DNA of 64,000 bases from Symsagittifera roscoffensis (Eukaryota; Xenacoelomorpha; Acoela; Convolutidae). Made by a program: the position numbers and the translations under genes. Shown one piece after another: positions 10,903 through 24,596 of this stretch (its first letter is position 1; each line of letters begins with the position of its first letter). The notes under the pieces were generated by a model. It was not told the origin of the DNA. It did no database searches and saw only the letters and a program-made list of their open reading frames with translations. The stretch covers positions 2,780,537-2,844,536 of the forward strand of contig NC_087071.1 in assembly GCF_963678635.1 (NCBI RefSeq). Direction: 5' to 3'.

Positions 10903-13900
10903 GATGAATGACTGCAATGGTTTCGAGCGTGTTTGTTTGATAGATAATTGTCCTTTATTGGTTGCGCTCTGATGTTGTCTGCAGAGGGCTATTCATAGAT
11001 CAAAGTTGTTTTGAGTTTTTCAAGTTAAAATGATTGATTTACCAAAGTAAAATTGACAGAATGAAAATTTTGAAATATTTATGCATGAGAATGAGAGAGA
11101 AGAAGGGGTGGCTTGGCTCTATTATGTCAGTTTGACGTTTTCTTGTTAATTTGCCAGACATTCATTGTCATGCTGTTAAAGTGTCTTCACCTGATTGGCA
11201 GCAGTCATAAATTAACCGTCACAAAAAAAAACACCAGCAATTTTTTAAAGTATACCCGGCAAAACACAAATAATTACCCAAGTAAAATGTGGTCTATCTT
11301 TAAAGAAATTATCTCCTTGGTGATTAAGCTCAGTCCCTATGGGTCAAAACGCTCGTAAAGTTGTCACATAGAGTTTTAATTTGGCAACGCTTGAACTATC
11401 TCGTATACTGAGATCAGTCATTCTTCAACGTTCGGCAGTAACATTTTTTGGTTGTTAACGGTTTTTTTGTACACTTTCCTTGAAACGGATTTTGAATGTT
11501 TCGATGGTTTTCGGGATACATCTTCGAATGAGGAACGTTTTGTTAGAGTTGGTGAACAAACAATCGCTCAGACCGGTTTTTTAAAATATCAAATTGTGCA
11601 AAAAAGATGGAGAGGGATTTTTCATGTATGGACAAAAACCTGGTCATTTGGCGAATTCGAGTCCTCGGCAAATAGTTACACAGAAATAAAAAATTGACGA
11701 AAACAAATTGCGAAGCGAGTGAAAAACATAGAAAAAGGCAACAAAATTTGGAAAAAATTTTCATGCTCGGAAAAAGAAACTGAAAGTTAAAACAATGATT
11801 GCTGTCTATCTGTATACTTTTATCAAATCATAAACTAAATTAAAAAACACAGCAAAGGTTGGAGCAAGATATGAGCAATCCGTGAGTATTTCAAACAGTT
11901 CCGTAAAATTTACAAGTTTTTCACCCTTATTCATGAACTCAACTTTTCTGGCTTCGCTTCAAATGCAAATTTTTCATTATCCTCCCCCAATCAATTTTTT
12001 GCAATCATTCGATGACAACAAAAAACATTCTCAGGTTCTGGCCGAATTCACAAAAAAATCTACCGATTTACTGAACAAGTTTACTTCAAAAGCATTCGTT
12101 AGGCCCTGCCTTCTCTCTACATTCAAATTTTAAAATTTGAGTTACTCTAATTAGCAACTGTCTGGCCCTTTAATGGTAAAAATGAAATTGGTTGTGAACT
12201 ATAAGTCTATCATCAATCTAGATTTTGTGGTAATCCAGTTCGCATATGAGTGCCTTATGATTGCTTCGGCTTGCAGACCAAACTAAATGATCGTCAACTT
12301 TGGAACTCTATTGGAAATCTGTTTTTAGTTATAACATGATCAACTTAGATACAAAATTGTTCGCATTACACTGAATTGACTGATTGTTTTGGTTTTTTCA
12401 TTAGTGTTTATTTTCCCTGGTGAATTGTACGTCACAGATTCTTGTACACATAATGAATTGTACATCACATAGTCATATATTCATTTATTTACAGTATCTG
12501 CGAAGAACATCTGCCGTCCAGCTTGAGAAAAAAGTAACCAGTGGAGTCCACTTTGGTCCGAGGGTGAATCAATTCAAGAGAAATATTGGTTTTGTCGTAT
12601 TTCAATAATGAGAAGAATGCAAAACCAGCCGGAAAAATAACTCGAATCAATGTTTCAAATGTTTACAACGGTTAATGAGTTCCATTTTTGGCTAGCTTAG
12701 ATCATGAGAGTAATTTTGGAACTTTTTCTATCTTAACGCACATAAACTGTTGATGCACGCTTCCGCATAAATAATTAGTCGGCGTTATTGCCGAGACCTG
12801 CGTAAAACTTAGGTTCGACCGAAATAGTGCAACTGGTCAATTCATGATGAATTAAATTGTGTGAACCCTCCTGAGTAGACGTCATAACGAGATCAGACGC
12901 CATAATATAATAATTATCATAATTGGCGAGAAAGATTCCATCACTAATTTTCAACACAAAATCAAGAGCTGCAAGCATATTGTGATAAATTCTCTTATGA
13001 AAAGGTTGTTAGAAACATTTTCTAGAAACAATTCTATAACGGTCTAAAAAAATTGTCTGAAATTATTCTAAAAAAAGTTGTAAGAAACAAGTTTAAGAGA
13101 TACCAATCTTGTCCCGTCTCAAAAAGTTCCGCACTAACGGAGATAGTTATATTTTTAAAAATCAATTCTAATAAGATCAAAATCGAGTAAACATGAACTG
13201 AATGGTAACAAAAGAGGAAACAAATTGGTTTTGATTAATCTAACCGGAACAATACAATCAATTTACTGACTAAAAACAATTAATATTGTTAACTGCTTTT
13301 ATATCAATTCAAATCTCCTTAAATTTGGTTTCAACCAGGTTTTTTTACAGTTGCAAAGAGATGAAGTTTGTACACAGTTTTTCAGTTTATCAAATAATTA
13401 CATTTGGTTCAAAAGTTGACTCCAGAATAAATTTTTTGTCTGGGCTACAGTAATTCAAAGTCTCAGGGGGTGCATTTAAGAAAAATATAATTTAAATTTG
13501 TGAAAAAATTACTAAAAAAAATGGATAAAAATCGATATAAATCAATTTAGGAAAGTTCAAAACATGGCAATTAAAATAGAAATGACTGGATTTTAGATGA
13601 ATTCATTTTTGAAAAGAAGGTAAATCCATGTTTTTTGGGAAATTTTTTTTGTTTGATTAATCATTGCCAGTGCGGGGATCATCTCTTACTGTTGCTCTAT
13701 CTATTTATTTTTGCTGTAGATGTCCGTGTATTAATCTACTACTCTTAATCAGTGAAACCAAAAGAATGGTTTTTTACTAATAAATTTTTTGTGTTCTTAC
13801 TAATTTTTGTGGAAAAAAGACAAAATAAGAGCAGACATTTGAGGACAGTGAATTTGTTTTTCCATTGCTGTTTATTCCAATTCTGTGTTGCAATCTTTAT

Positions 13901-14150
13901 TGACCAATTGATATCATTTTGTGTGCAACATATACATACAACAAATTTTTTGGGGTTTTCCCTTAACAAAGTTACTGAAACTTTCCTACACACTGAAATT
14001 GAAGTAAGTTTTGAACTTCACCAGACATTTTTGCAAAACTCACTGTTGACAATGAATCATTTTTAAGATATAAAAGCGAATACTTATTAGAGACATCAAG
14101 TATCAATGACTCATCCGCACTCATTTTCATGAGAAATACTCGATCTTTAA
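10903..14150. other. No firm gene; possible exons on the + strand
   Basis: AT-rich sequence without recognisable domains. Three short + strand stretches have protein-like composition: 11452-11697, 11882-12133, and 12500-12608. The last follows a good acceptor, TTCATTTATTTACAG, at about 12479-12498. They may be exons of an unrecognised gene or chance. Nothing else is visible between 12610 and 14150. Confidence 0.3.
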
Positions 14151-14189
14151 GATTAAACCGGCAAAAAACCTAGCCCACATAATCAATTT

Positions 14190-15070
14190 TCATGACACAT
14201 GCAACCATGAAGTTGGATTTTTAGAGAATTTTAATCGATTTTTTTTCAAAATATAAAAAACCATTATAATCGATTATTTTGACAAAACAGTCAATTTTTT
14301 TAGTTCACAAAAATCCAAAAAGTTCAATTTTTTCTGCAGAAAATTGTTTCCAGCTAATTAAAATGTTGATGCATTAAGATGAGAATTTTGTACATTTACA
14401 TCAAAATGACACTAAATTGTTATAAATCAACATTCTGCAAATTTGAAGCCAAACAAATATTCTCGTCCTTAAAAAACTCAAAAAAGTTTGCTCCCCCTAC
14501 CACATCCCTCCCTCCATTCCAAGTTTACCACCCGCAAACCCTTATTTATCCCTCCACATTTTGACCACCCACCTCCCCTACCCCCACACCCCACACCCCC
14601 AGGTAACTCCCACCCCCGTCGTTCCCAAATCTCCCGCCACTACCACTCCCCGCCAGTATAACCCCTCTACTTGGGAGTACAAATATTCCAGTCACCTGCA
14701 ACCGCCCCTCTCACACGTTAGCGGTGGCCTAAGCAGGGCGGCGGGGTGGTTAATAGAAGGGGTGATGGAGTACCCCCACCTTCAACCATAAATCGTTCAA
14801 GTTAGGGGAGAGGGGTACAGGGCGGTGGAGGGGCAGTAGGGGGGGGGGGAGTATGGCAAATGGTAATTTTCTGCTAAGGCCGTGGTGAAAAACTGCAGTT
14901 AAATGTAATGTTAGACGGCCTAATAGAGAAACTAAAAGGTTTAAAATCTTATGTGAAAAATTTGAAAAATCCTATATGAAAAAACTTGCAAAAGTCACCA
15001 ATAACCCCTCGAAAAATCCAGTACACTCTATTATAATGGATTATATTGATTTGAAAAATTTTTTGATTAT
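14190..15070. repeat. Repeat with AATCGATTATAAT arms and a C/G-rich core
   Basis: Arms rich in AATCGATT and ATTATAATCGATT flank a pyrimidine-rich then purine-rich core (about 14490-14840). This is the same design as at 24597-26140 and 53199-54269. The ends are degenerate (CATGAAGTTGG near 14207), so boundaries are approximate. ORFs across the core are low-complexity Pro/Thr runs and are not called as genes. Confidence 0.5.
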
Positions 15071-18000
15071 AGCAATTTTTATTGAATTATAATCGAATCT
15101 AATTATTTAAGATAGATTTTGCTGATATAAAAAATACTAGGAAAATAGTCCATTTTTATTGGGTTTAAATCGATTAATTTGTAATTTTTTGGGTAATGAC
15201 TATGAAATGACAACCTAATCGAATATTATCCATGAAAAAAAAAACTAAAATTCCGCTCGTTCCTTTTATATCTTTGAGAAATTGAAAAAAAAATAGCAGT
15301 CCTCCTGTACACAATTAATGGCGGGCATTGCCTTAATAGGTTTTTTATATAATTATGGTTCGAACGAGTAGTTAGGCGCACGATTTCACAAATACGCACA
15401 CACAGGCACACAAGCAAGCAAAAGCAAACTGGCACACCTTTAATTGATCCATATTGAAATAGCTGGTAGGATAGAATGATTGCCTCAAATTTGGGGACAT
15501 TTTTCTGATTTTGATTCAAGCTTCAGAGTACACAAGTACGATACAATTGAATTAAGTCCAACAACCAAATCCCCGAACACTTTCTACAACATCTAGATTG
15601 AAAAAAAAAGCTTAATAAAAAAAGCTTAGCTTTCCAGATATTCCGTAGTTATCTGTTTGCTCTGTGAAATTATAAAACATCGTAGGGTTAAAAACGGTTT
15701 GAATTCTCAGTTGCCTTTAATTTTTGATCATTTTTCCATTTCGAGTTCAAAATGTGCTGTGTATTTTGTGAATTGTAAGCGGAATCCGCAACAAGGACGT
15801 TCTTCTTAGTTCTTCTTTTTTTATTTTTTTTGTTGCGATAAAATTTTAACAGGTTTAAATAGTTGTTTTTGGAATCCAGGAATTCACAGACACAAACTTG
15901 TGTCCCTATCTCTGCCCAGTTTGGCCTCGTAATGTCAACCACATTCAAAAATAGCGTCTGACAGAGATAGTTTCTGAGCTAACCCAAATTTGCTGGTGAG
16001 TTATATAGCCATTTTTCTTGAATTATAATCGAATATAATTATTTAGGATGGATTTTGTTGATAAAAAAAATGGAATTATAGTCCATTTTTATTGGATTTA
16101 AATCAATGATTTTGTAATTTTTTGGGTATTGACTATGAAATGACAACATAATCGATTATTTTCCATGAAATTCCAGTGTGGGCAACTATTCCTAAAAAAA
16201 ACTAAAACTCCGCTCGTTCCTTTGAAGAACTGAAAAAAAGCAGTCCTCCTAGACGCAATTGGTGGCGGGCATTGTCTTAAAACGTTTTTTTTTATTATGG
16301 TTCGAACAAGTAGTTAGCCGCACGAATTCACAAAAATGCACACAGAGGCACACAAGCAAGCAAAAGCAAACTGGCACACCTTTAATTGATCCATATTGAA
16401 ATAGCTGGGAGGATAGAATGATTGCCTCAAATTTGGGGACATTTTTCTGATTTTGATTCAAGCTTCAGAGAACACAAGTACGATACAATTGAATTAAGTC
16501 CAACAACCAAATCCCCGAACACTTTCTACAACATCTAGATTGAAAAAAATGCTTAATAAAAAAGGCTTAGCTTTCCAGATATTCCGTAGTTATCTGTTTG
16601 CTCTGTGATATCATTTTTTCTTTTCGAGTTCAAATTGTGCTGTGTATTCTGTGATTTGTAAGCGGAAACCACAACAAGGACGTTCTTCTTAGTTCTTCTT
16701 TTTTTATTTTTTTTGTTGCGATAAAATTTTAACAGGTTTAAATACTTGTCATTGGAATCCAGGAATTCACAGACACAAAACTGTGTCCCTATCTCTGCCC
16801 AGTTTGGCCTCGTAATGTCAACCACATTCAAAAATAGCGTCTGACAGAGATAGTTTCTGAGCTAACCCAAATTTGCTGGTGAGTTATATAGCCATTTTTC
16901 TTGGATTATAATCGAATATAACTATTTAGGATGGATTTTGTTGATAAAAAAACTGGAATTATAGTCCATTTTTATTGGATTTAAATCAATGATTTTGTAA
17001 TTTTTGGGTATTGACTATGAAATGACAACATAATCGATTATTTTCCATGAAATTCCAGTGTGGCAACTATTCCTAAAAAAACTAAAACTCCGCTCGTTCC
17101 TTTGAAGAACTGAAAAAAAACAGTCCTCCTAGACGCAATTGGTGGCGGGCATTGTCTTAATATGTTTTTTTAATTATGGTTCGAACAAATAGTTAGGCGC
17201 ACGATTTCACAAACACGCACACACCGGCACACAAGCAAGCAAAAGCAAACTGGCACAACTTTATTTGATCCATATTGAAGTAGCTGGGAGGATAGAATGA
17301 TTGCCTCAAATTTGGGGACATTTTTTTGATTTTGATTCAAGCTTCAGAGAACACATGTACGATATAATTGAATTAAGTCCAACAACCAAATCCCCGAACA
17401 CTTTCTACAACACCTAGATTGAAAAAATTGCTTAATGAAAAAGGCTTAGCTTTCCAGATTTCCGTAGTTATCTGTTAGCTCTGTGAAATTATAAAACACC
17501 ATAGGGTTAAAACGGTTTGAATTCTCAGTTGCCCTTAATTTTTGATCATTTTTCCATTTCGAGTTCAAAATCTGCTGTGTATTTTGTGAATTGTAAGCGG
17601 AATCCGCAACAAGGACGTTCTTCTTAGTTCTTCTTTTTTTATTTTTTTTGTTGCGATAAAATTTTAACAGGTTTAAATAGTTGTTTTTGGAATCCAGGAA
17701 TTCACAGACACAAACTTGTGTCCCTATCTCTGCCCAGTTTGGCCTCGTAATGTCAACCACATTCAAAAATAGCGTCTGACAGAGATAGTTTCTGAGCTAA
17801 CCCAAATTTGCTGGTGAGTTATATAGCCATTTTTCTTGGAGTATAATCGAATAAAATTATTTAGGATGCATTTTGTTGATTAAAAAAAACTGGAATTATA
17901 GTCCATTTTTATGGGATTTAAATCAATGATTTTGTAATTTTTTGGGTACTAACTATGAAATGACAACATAATCGATTATTATCCATGAAATTCCAGTGTG

Positions 18001-18230
18001 GGCAACTATTCCTAAAAAAACTAAAACTCCGCTCGTTCCTTTGAAGAACTGAAAAAAAGCAGTCCTCCTAGACGCAATTGGTGGCGGGCATTGTCTTATT
18101 ACGTTTTTTTTTATTATGGTTCGAACAAGTAGTTAGCCGCACGAATTCACAAAAATGCACACAGAGGCACACAAGCAAGCAAAAGCAAACTGGCACACCT
18201 TTAATTGATCCATATTGAAGAAGCTGGGAG
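15030..18230. repeat. Array of ~0.9-kb repeats (four units)
   Basis: Four head-to-tail units marked by GGCGGGCATTG at about 15320, 16264, 17144 and 18083 (spacings ~944, 880 and 939 bp). Each has the same order: CCGCTCGTTCCTTT, CAGTCCTCCT, the GCGGGCATT anchor, AAAGCAAACTGGCACA, CCGAACACTTTCTACAAC, then the dispersed core ending CAGTTTGGCCTCGTAATG. A stretch with TAATCGAATATAATTATTTAGG follows. Minus-strand ORFs recur in each unit but shift frame between copies, so I treat them as repeat artefacts. Confidence 0.85.
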
Positions 18231-18587
18231 GATACAATTTGTTTTTCATAAATCGGTTTGCAACTTTTTGTGAGTTCCTTTTCACCCGGAAATCTTCTCA
18301 TAGCTCTCTGTCTAACATGAAACAAAAAAATAAAATTATTGCTAGTAGTTTTTGTATGGCTCGATTAAATTTTTTTCCTCCTGGTTTCGCTTCCGAAAAT
18401 CTACGGCCGGTTTTCTCGACAATTTACGTTTTGCAACTATTTTTCAATTTTTTAATTGAAAAAAAAAGCAGAAAAGGTTCATTTTTTCAACATTTTGTTT
18501 CGTTTAGGTCAACGTTTTACATTACTAGCAGAGTCTGCACATAGCTAGCCAGTTTTTCTTTATTGTAGAACATCCGTAAATATTTCT

Positions 18588-21242
18588 CTAGGGTAAAAAA
18601 TCATGGTCTGAGCCAAGACTCCTCCACTTGGTGCTTGTGCCTCGGAAGCACACACTGGAAGCACGGAGTACGGCAAAAGACAGCCGGCACGTCACCCAGT
18701 TCATAGTTTTACTTGAGGATCTCTCCCACTTAGTAGATAATGCTTCTCCTATTCTACCAAGAAAATTCTGGAGCAAGCATCCCATCAACAGACACGATAA
18801 GAGGAGTGAAAGATATTTGTCTTTCCTAACACGCGTCTGAATATTTTGTCTTTTTCTTAACCTCTGCTGAGTGCAAAACACTCATGGGGCTTCTGTTCTG
18901 ATAGGAGATGGCGTCGGTGTCAGAGAAACGAATGTCAAAAGATGCTCCTCCCTGTCTAACATAAACTCCACGACAAAAAAAATGCAATTAATGCAGGTGT
19001 CTCATCTTGCGGGTTGTATTCTCTAATAACAGGCTCTCTCTGTACATCCTTCCACACTAAAGAAGCTAAGTCGCCTACGGCGTCCCTAATTTCCTTGTGC
19101 CGTAAAAATAAAAGACCACCTTTTTTGCACGCTAACGCATGCCGTAGGGTGAATGTTGACTGGCAACCATCACAAAAAGTTGGCGAAGCGTTTAAGTTTT
19201 TGTTTTACCAGACACTCAATGCATCCCGAAACTCCACTTCCGAAAGATCAAAAATTCCTGCAGCGATCGGTAACGCTGTCAGCCAGGCAGACAAGCTTTC
19301 TTCATTGATTATTTTTACTGCGCGGAATTGGTCTGCTGGTAGCTCATTCAATAACTCCCCCAACAACTTTTCATGTTTTTCTTCCATTATTCGATGATGT
19401 TTTTCCGCGATCGAGACATTTGCTCTCTGTGGTTCTCATGGGAAAAACCGTGCTGATCAACAATATCAACATAAAGAACCGTAACTGCTTCGCGTGACGT
19501 GTTGTAAGACTCATCAGCGAAACTGGTTGGGTTAGACGCACGAAGACCACACTTTCTTGCTGACAAACAAAAGAGACGTCTCTCCATTGATGAAATCAAC
19601 GAAGTTCCAAGTATCTCAGGTAAAAATTTCTCCATCAGAAGGTTCTCTAGCGGTTGAAAAAGCTGACTAAAACCACCCAAAATACGATGGGAAAAATTCC
19701 CTTCCGCTTGTAGGGACTTAGTCAGTCCAGATTCTGTTTTTGCCACAAAGGAAAGTTTCTCAAGTTTGTCTACTCATTCAAGTTCTTTCTTTTTCAGGTA
19801 GATGTCATTCTCATTTCCGTCTCCAATGAAACAGCCCAAAAACCTCTTCCCTTCCACAATAGTAATCGAGTGCTTGTCAAATATGTGATGCGCTTCTTCA
19901 GCATATTGTTTGTCGACAACCAGAAAACTTTTGGAAGGCTCTGGAAAGTAACCGAAGGCGGGACCTTCCTCAATCAAGTTTTTGAGCCCTATCTCTAATT
20001 TCTTGAATCATCAGGATACCAAATTTGGAACACATTATTTGGATCCTTTAACTTCCGAATCAGGGGAAGAAGTGAAACATCATAGAAGAACATTGCCAGT
20101 GGGTCTCCCTGTGTGGTTTCTTCCCTACTCTATATCACTTCATCGGCGCCAGCAACGAAAAGCGACGCGATTCTGTGAGTATTGAAGAGAAATCTAGAAC
20201 ATCTAGGCCACACTATTTGAGCATTCCAAAACGCTGTTTCACGATTGAGCGAGTTGAAAGCATTTGATGCAACCATCAACAGCATGCCACATATTCCTTG
20301 TTGTCATCAAAAACATCAGAGAGCGCATGAACTGCAGCTTCAACGCCAGCTTTCAGCCCACAAGCTAATTGATCAGTCGAACCTGTTTCTTCAAGGTCAA
20401 ATTTTGTGAACTCAGACACATTTTTGCAAACTATTCTCCGTAGACATTCGCCTATGCCAATGGGTCGCAGGCCAGGACAATCAATCTTCTAGAAACCAGT
20501 GCTCACACCTTCGACCGTGGTAAGATTTGGTTGCACATTTTTGTGGCGAGAGTTGCAACTTCGTCTCTCAAGTGCGAACTGTGAGCCCCATGACGTAATA
20601 AAACCGTCTGCCAACGCTCAGAATCTGTTCCCGAAGCTCCCGAACTGCCCTGCAAAGAACGTATCGTCTTTTCAATGGGAGTAGAACTGATTATAACATC
20701 TTCAAAGTCGCGTAAAACTGGCAATTGCAATCGCGAAGAGAGATGTGACTTGTGTGGCTCTGGATGCTTTGACTTCAAAGTCTCTAAAACAATCAAACCT
20801 TTCTTCAACTCTTGCATCAGATCAAGCACACCCTCTCTTGCTCTCTCCGAGAGCCACTGCATAGCGCTTCTCACTTTGCCTTTCATCATTAATGAATCAA
20901 ACACTTTCGAGACTTGTTTGTCGTCCAAATTATCTTGATTTTTTTGTTTCTTTTTGCCACATCTCACTGCTTCCGCCAAACAACTTGTCGAATTTGTTTT
21001 CCTTCCAGTCTTCATGGCGCCGTCCAATAAGTTTTCGAATGTCTTTTGATGCTATGATCATTGGATCTTTTTGTAACAAAACACGACTCATCACCAGAAC
21101 TCTATCTGAAGTGGTAGAAAGAAGCTTCAGTTCATGTGTCAGGATGTCCACGTACTTCCTGCCCATGTTAACATTAGGCAAAGTATTTAGTCTTCATGGC
21201 AACCGTACACTTTTCACCCATTTTTCAGTCCAAATCGAATGA
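18588..21242 (-). pseudogene. Decayed reverse-transcriptase retroelement
   Basis: Minus-strand fragments in the right order of one long RT-bearing polyprotein. The N-terminal region is at 20503-21027 (with SLQGSSGASGTDSERW). A fragment with GYFPEPSKSFLVV lies at 19774-19977, further fragments at 19387-19746 and 19205-19387 (ends EVEFRDALSVW), and a C-terminal piece at 18588-18881 with MNWVTCRLSFAVLRASS. The pieces are separated by stops and shifts, so the copy is dead. From memory, the pieces resemble a metazoan RT family seen in cnidarians and lancelets; the class is not certain. A cysteine/histidine-bearing stretch just beyond 19205 (CDGCQ then RHALACKKGG) fits that family. Confidence 0.65.
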
Positions 21243-21689
21243 TCAAGACAAGTTGATTTGTCAAGTGACGCACCGAATGCTTCCATTGTCATGCCTTTCA
21301 AGAAACGGATCAATTTCTGGTAGCACATCTTCTATTTGCAGGTCTTGCATGGCTTGAGTTAATCCTCTGCGACCCTGGCTTGTCGGTGTAACATCAACGC
21401 AATCATTGTTATCTTGTGATATTAACAAGTCTTCCATTTCAAACCCGCTGGTATTGGAAACACTGAGCTGCGAATCAGAATTATACCCCAGGTAACAATG
21501 GCGTTTTGATATTTCTCTGAGTCAGCCTCATGAAATCGAATCAAAGCAACACCTTTGTAGCGAAACCTCTTGTGTCACGAAGAAAAGAAAACCAGAAGCA
21601 GCAACTCCGAGATAATGAAATCTCTGGAGTCACACTCAGTACAACAAACGATATTCTGCTCCGCAAGCCATATCCGTTGCAAACACGAG
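21243..21689. other. No gene seen
   Basis: Unassigned sequence between the RT fossil and the minisatellite. It may still belong to the RT element, because base composition resembles it more than the AT-rich flanks. Nothing recognisable. Confidence 0.3.
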
Positions 21690-21925
21690 CGTTCCTCGAA
21701 CCAAACTCAAACTATTCCCGAGCACGGGCCACTCTGCTCCAGAAACGAGCTCCTCTCCAAACACGAGTTCCAAGCACCGGCTCTGTACCAAATACACACG
21801 AGCTCCGAGCACCGGCTCTGTATCCAACACGAGCACCAATCCACAAATAAGCTGAAATCCGAACACGTGCTCTGCTCCGAACTCACGAGTTCAGCTCCAA
21901 ACACGAGCTCTGATCCAAAATTCGA
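21690..21925. repeat. Degenerate AACACGAGCTC minisatellite
   Basis: Irregular tandem repeats of about 17-20 bp around AACACGAGCTC and GAGCACCGGCTCTG. Several frames are open on both strands only because of the repeat. Confidence 0.75.
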
Positions 21926-22029
21926 TCGCTGCTTGAAATAATAGGTCCGCTCAGTTGTCGATGTTGCAGTGGTTGTTTTTTTTTGCTTAACAAGACACGT
22001 GCATTACTTTATTTCTTCAATATAATTCT

Positions 22030-24590
22030 TTTATATTTTTTTTGTTATTTCTTTTTTTTATTGTTGCGATAAAGTTCTAACAATATAATTACTTGTCTTT
22101 GGATTCCAGGAATACACCGACCCAAAAATGTGTCCCTATCCAGTGCCCAGTTTGGCCTCGTAATGTCAACCACGTTCAAAATTAGCGTCTGACAGAGATA
22201 GTTTCTGAGTTGACCCAAGTTTTGCTGCTGAGTTATATAGCCATTTTAACCATTGGATTATAACTAAATATAATTATTTAAGATAGATTTTGCTGATATA
22301 AAAAATACTAGGAAAATAGTCCATTTTTATTGGGCTTAAATCGATTAATTTGTAACTTTTTGGGTAATGACTATGAAATGACAACCTAATCGAATATTAT
22401 CCATGAAAAAAAAAACTAAAATTCCGCTCGTTCCTTTTATATCTTTGAGAAATTGAAAAAAAAATAGCAGTCCTCCTGTACACAATGAATGGCGGGCATT
22501 GTCTTAATAGGTTTTTTATATAATTATTGTTCGAACGAGTAGTTAGAACCATAGTTTAATAGATAGTTTAATAGATGGAGTAGTTTAATAGATCCATATT
22601 GAAGTAGCTGGGAGGATAGAATTTTTTTTCGCAAATCGGTTTGCAACTTTTTGTGAGTTCATTTTCACCCCGAAATCTTCTCACAGCTCTCGTGTCCAAT
22701 CAGTTACAAAAAAAATTATTTTTTTGCAAGTAGTTTTTGTATGGTTCAAACAAATTTACTTCCTGCTGTTTTCGCTCCCAAAAATCTACGGCCGATTTTC
22801 TCGAAAAGTTAAGTTTTTGCAACTAATTTTCAAATGTTTAATTGAAAAAAAAGAAAAGGTAAAAACCACAATTATCCGATAACACAGTTGCCTCAAACTT
22901 AGGAACATTCTTCTGATTTTGATTCAAGCTTCTCAGAAAACAAGTATGATACAATTGAATCTAGTCCAACAACCAAATCCCCGAACACTTTCTACAACAA
23001 CTAGATTGAAAAAAATTGCTTAAAAAAAGCTTAGCTTTCCAGATATTCCGTAGTTATCTGTTTGCTCTGTGAAATTATAAACATCATAGGGTTAAAACGG
23101 TTGCCTCTAATTTTTGATCATTTTTCCATTTCGAGTTTAAAATGTGCTGTGTATTTTGTGAAATGTAAGCGGAATCCGCAACAAGGACGTTCTTCTTTGT
23201 TCTTCTGTTGTTATTTCTTTTTTATTATTGCAATAAAATTTTAGCAGGTTTAAATACATGTCTTTGGAATCCAGAAATACACAGACACAAAACTGTGTCC
23301 CTATCCAGTGCCCAGTTTGGCCTCGTAAGGTCAACCACGTTCAAAATTATAGTCTGACAGAGATAGTTTCAGAGCTAACCCAAATTTTGCTGGTGAGTTA
23401 TATAGCCATTTTTATTGGGTTATAATCGAATATAATTATTTAGGATGGATTTTGTTGATATAAAAATTACTAGGAATATAGTCCACTTTTATTGGACTTG
23501 AACCCAATAATTTGTACTTTTTTTGGGTATTGACAATGAAATGACCACATAATCAAATATTATCCATGGAATAAAACCTAAAATTCCGCTCGTTCCTTTT
23601 ATATCTTTGAAAAATTGAAAAAAAAGCAGTCCTCCTGTACACAATTAATGGCTGGCATTGTCTCAATAGGTTTTTTATTTATTATGGTTCGAACGAGTAG
23701 TTAGGCGCACGATTTCACAAATACGCACACACAGGCACACAAGCAAGCAAAAGCAAACTGGCACACCTTTAATTGATCCATAATGAAGTAGCTGGCAGGA
23801 TAGAATTTTTTTTTCATAAATCGGTTTGCAACTTTTTGTGAGTTCATTTTCACCGGAAGTCTTCTCATAGCTCTCGTGTCCAATCAGAAACAAAAATAAT
23901 AAAATTAAAGCTATTAGTTTTCGTATGGCTCGAACAAAATTTCTTCCTGCTGGTTTCGCTTCCAAAAATCTACGGCCGGTTTTCTCGACAATTTACGTTT
24001 TTGCAATTAATTTTCAATTTTTTAATTGAAAAAAAAACAAAGAAAGTAAATACCACAATCACCCGATTACACAGTTGCCTCAAATTTGGGGACATTCTTC
24101 TGATTTTGATTCAAGCTTCAGAGAACACAAGTATGATACAATTGAATTAAGTCCAACAACCAAATCCCCGAACACTTTCTACAACACCTAGATTGAAAAA
24201 AATTGCTTAATAAAAAAGGCTTAGCTTTCCAGATATTCCGTAGTTATCTGTTTGCTCTGTGAAATTATAAAGCATCATAGGGTTAAAACGGTTTGAATTC
24301 TCAGTTGCCTTTAATTTTTGATCATTTTTCCATTTCGAGTTCCAAATGTGCTGTGTATTCTGTGAATTGTAAGCGGAATCCGCAACAAGGACGTTCGTCT
24401 TTGTTCTTCTTTTGTTAATTCTTTTTTTACAGGTTTAAATACTTGTCTTTGGAATCCAGGAATACACCGACACAAAATTGTGTCCCTATCCAGTGCCCAG
24501 TTTGGCCTCGTAATGTCAACCACGTTCAGAAATAGCTTCTGACAGAGATAGTTTCTGATTTAACCCAATTTTTGCTGGTGAGTTATATTT
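22030..24590. repeat. Further copies of the ~0.9-kb repeat
   Basis: The repeat of 15030-18230 resumes after the RT fossil. A partial unit (about 22030-22620) is followed by longer units with a ~230-bp insert, ATCGGTTTGCAACTTTTTGTG to CTACGGCCGGTTTTCTCG. This insert is also present at 18235-18450 and 22625-22810. Dispersed-core copies end at about 22165, 23333 and 24517. The RT fossil thus sits between two parts of one repeat field. Confidence 0.8.
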
Positions 24591-24596
24591 AGGCTA

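Noticed and set aside
14379-14791. Pro/Thr-rich ORFs on the + strand
   Set aside because: They cover the C-rich core of a repeat and are low-complexity.
15226-17766. Recurring minus-strand ORFs of 70-106 codons
   Set aside because: They recur with the 0.9-kb repeat, change frame between copies and carry no motif.
15030-24590. CRISPR-like regular repeats
   Set aside because: Units are ~0.9 kb and eukaryotic; there are no short repeat-spacer units.
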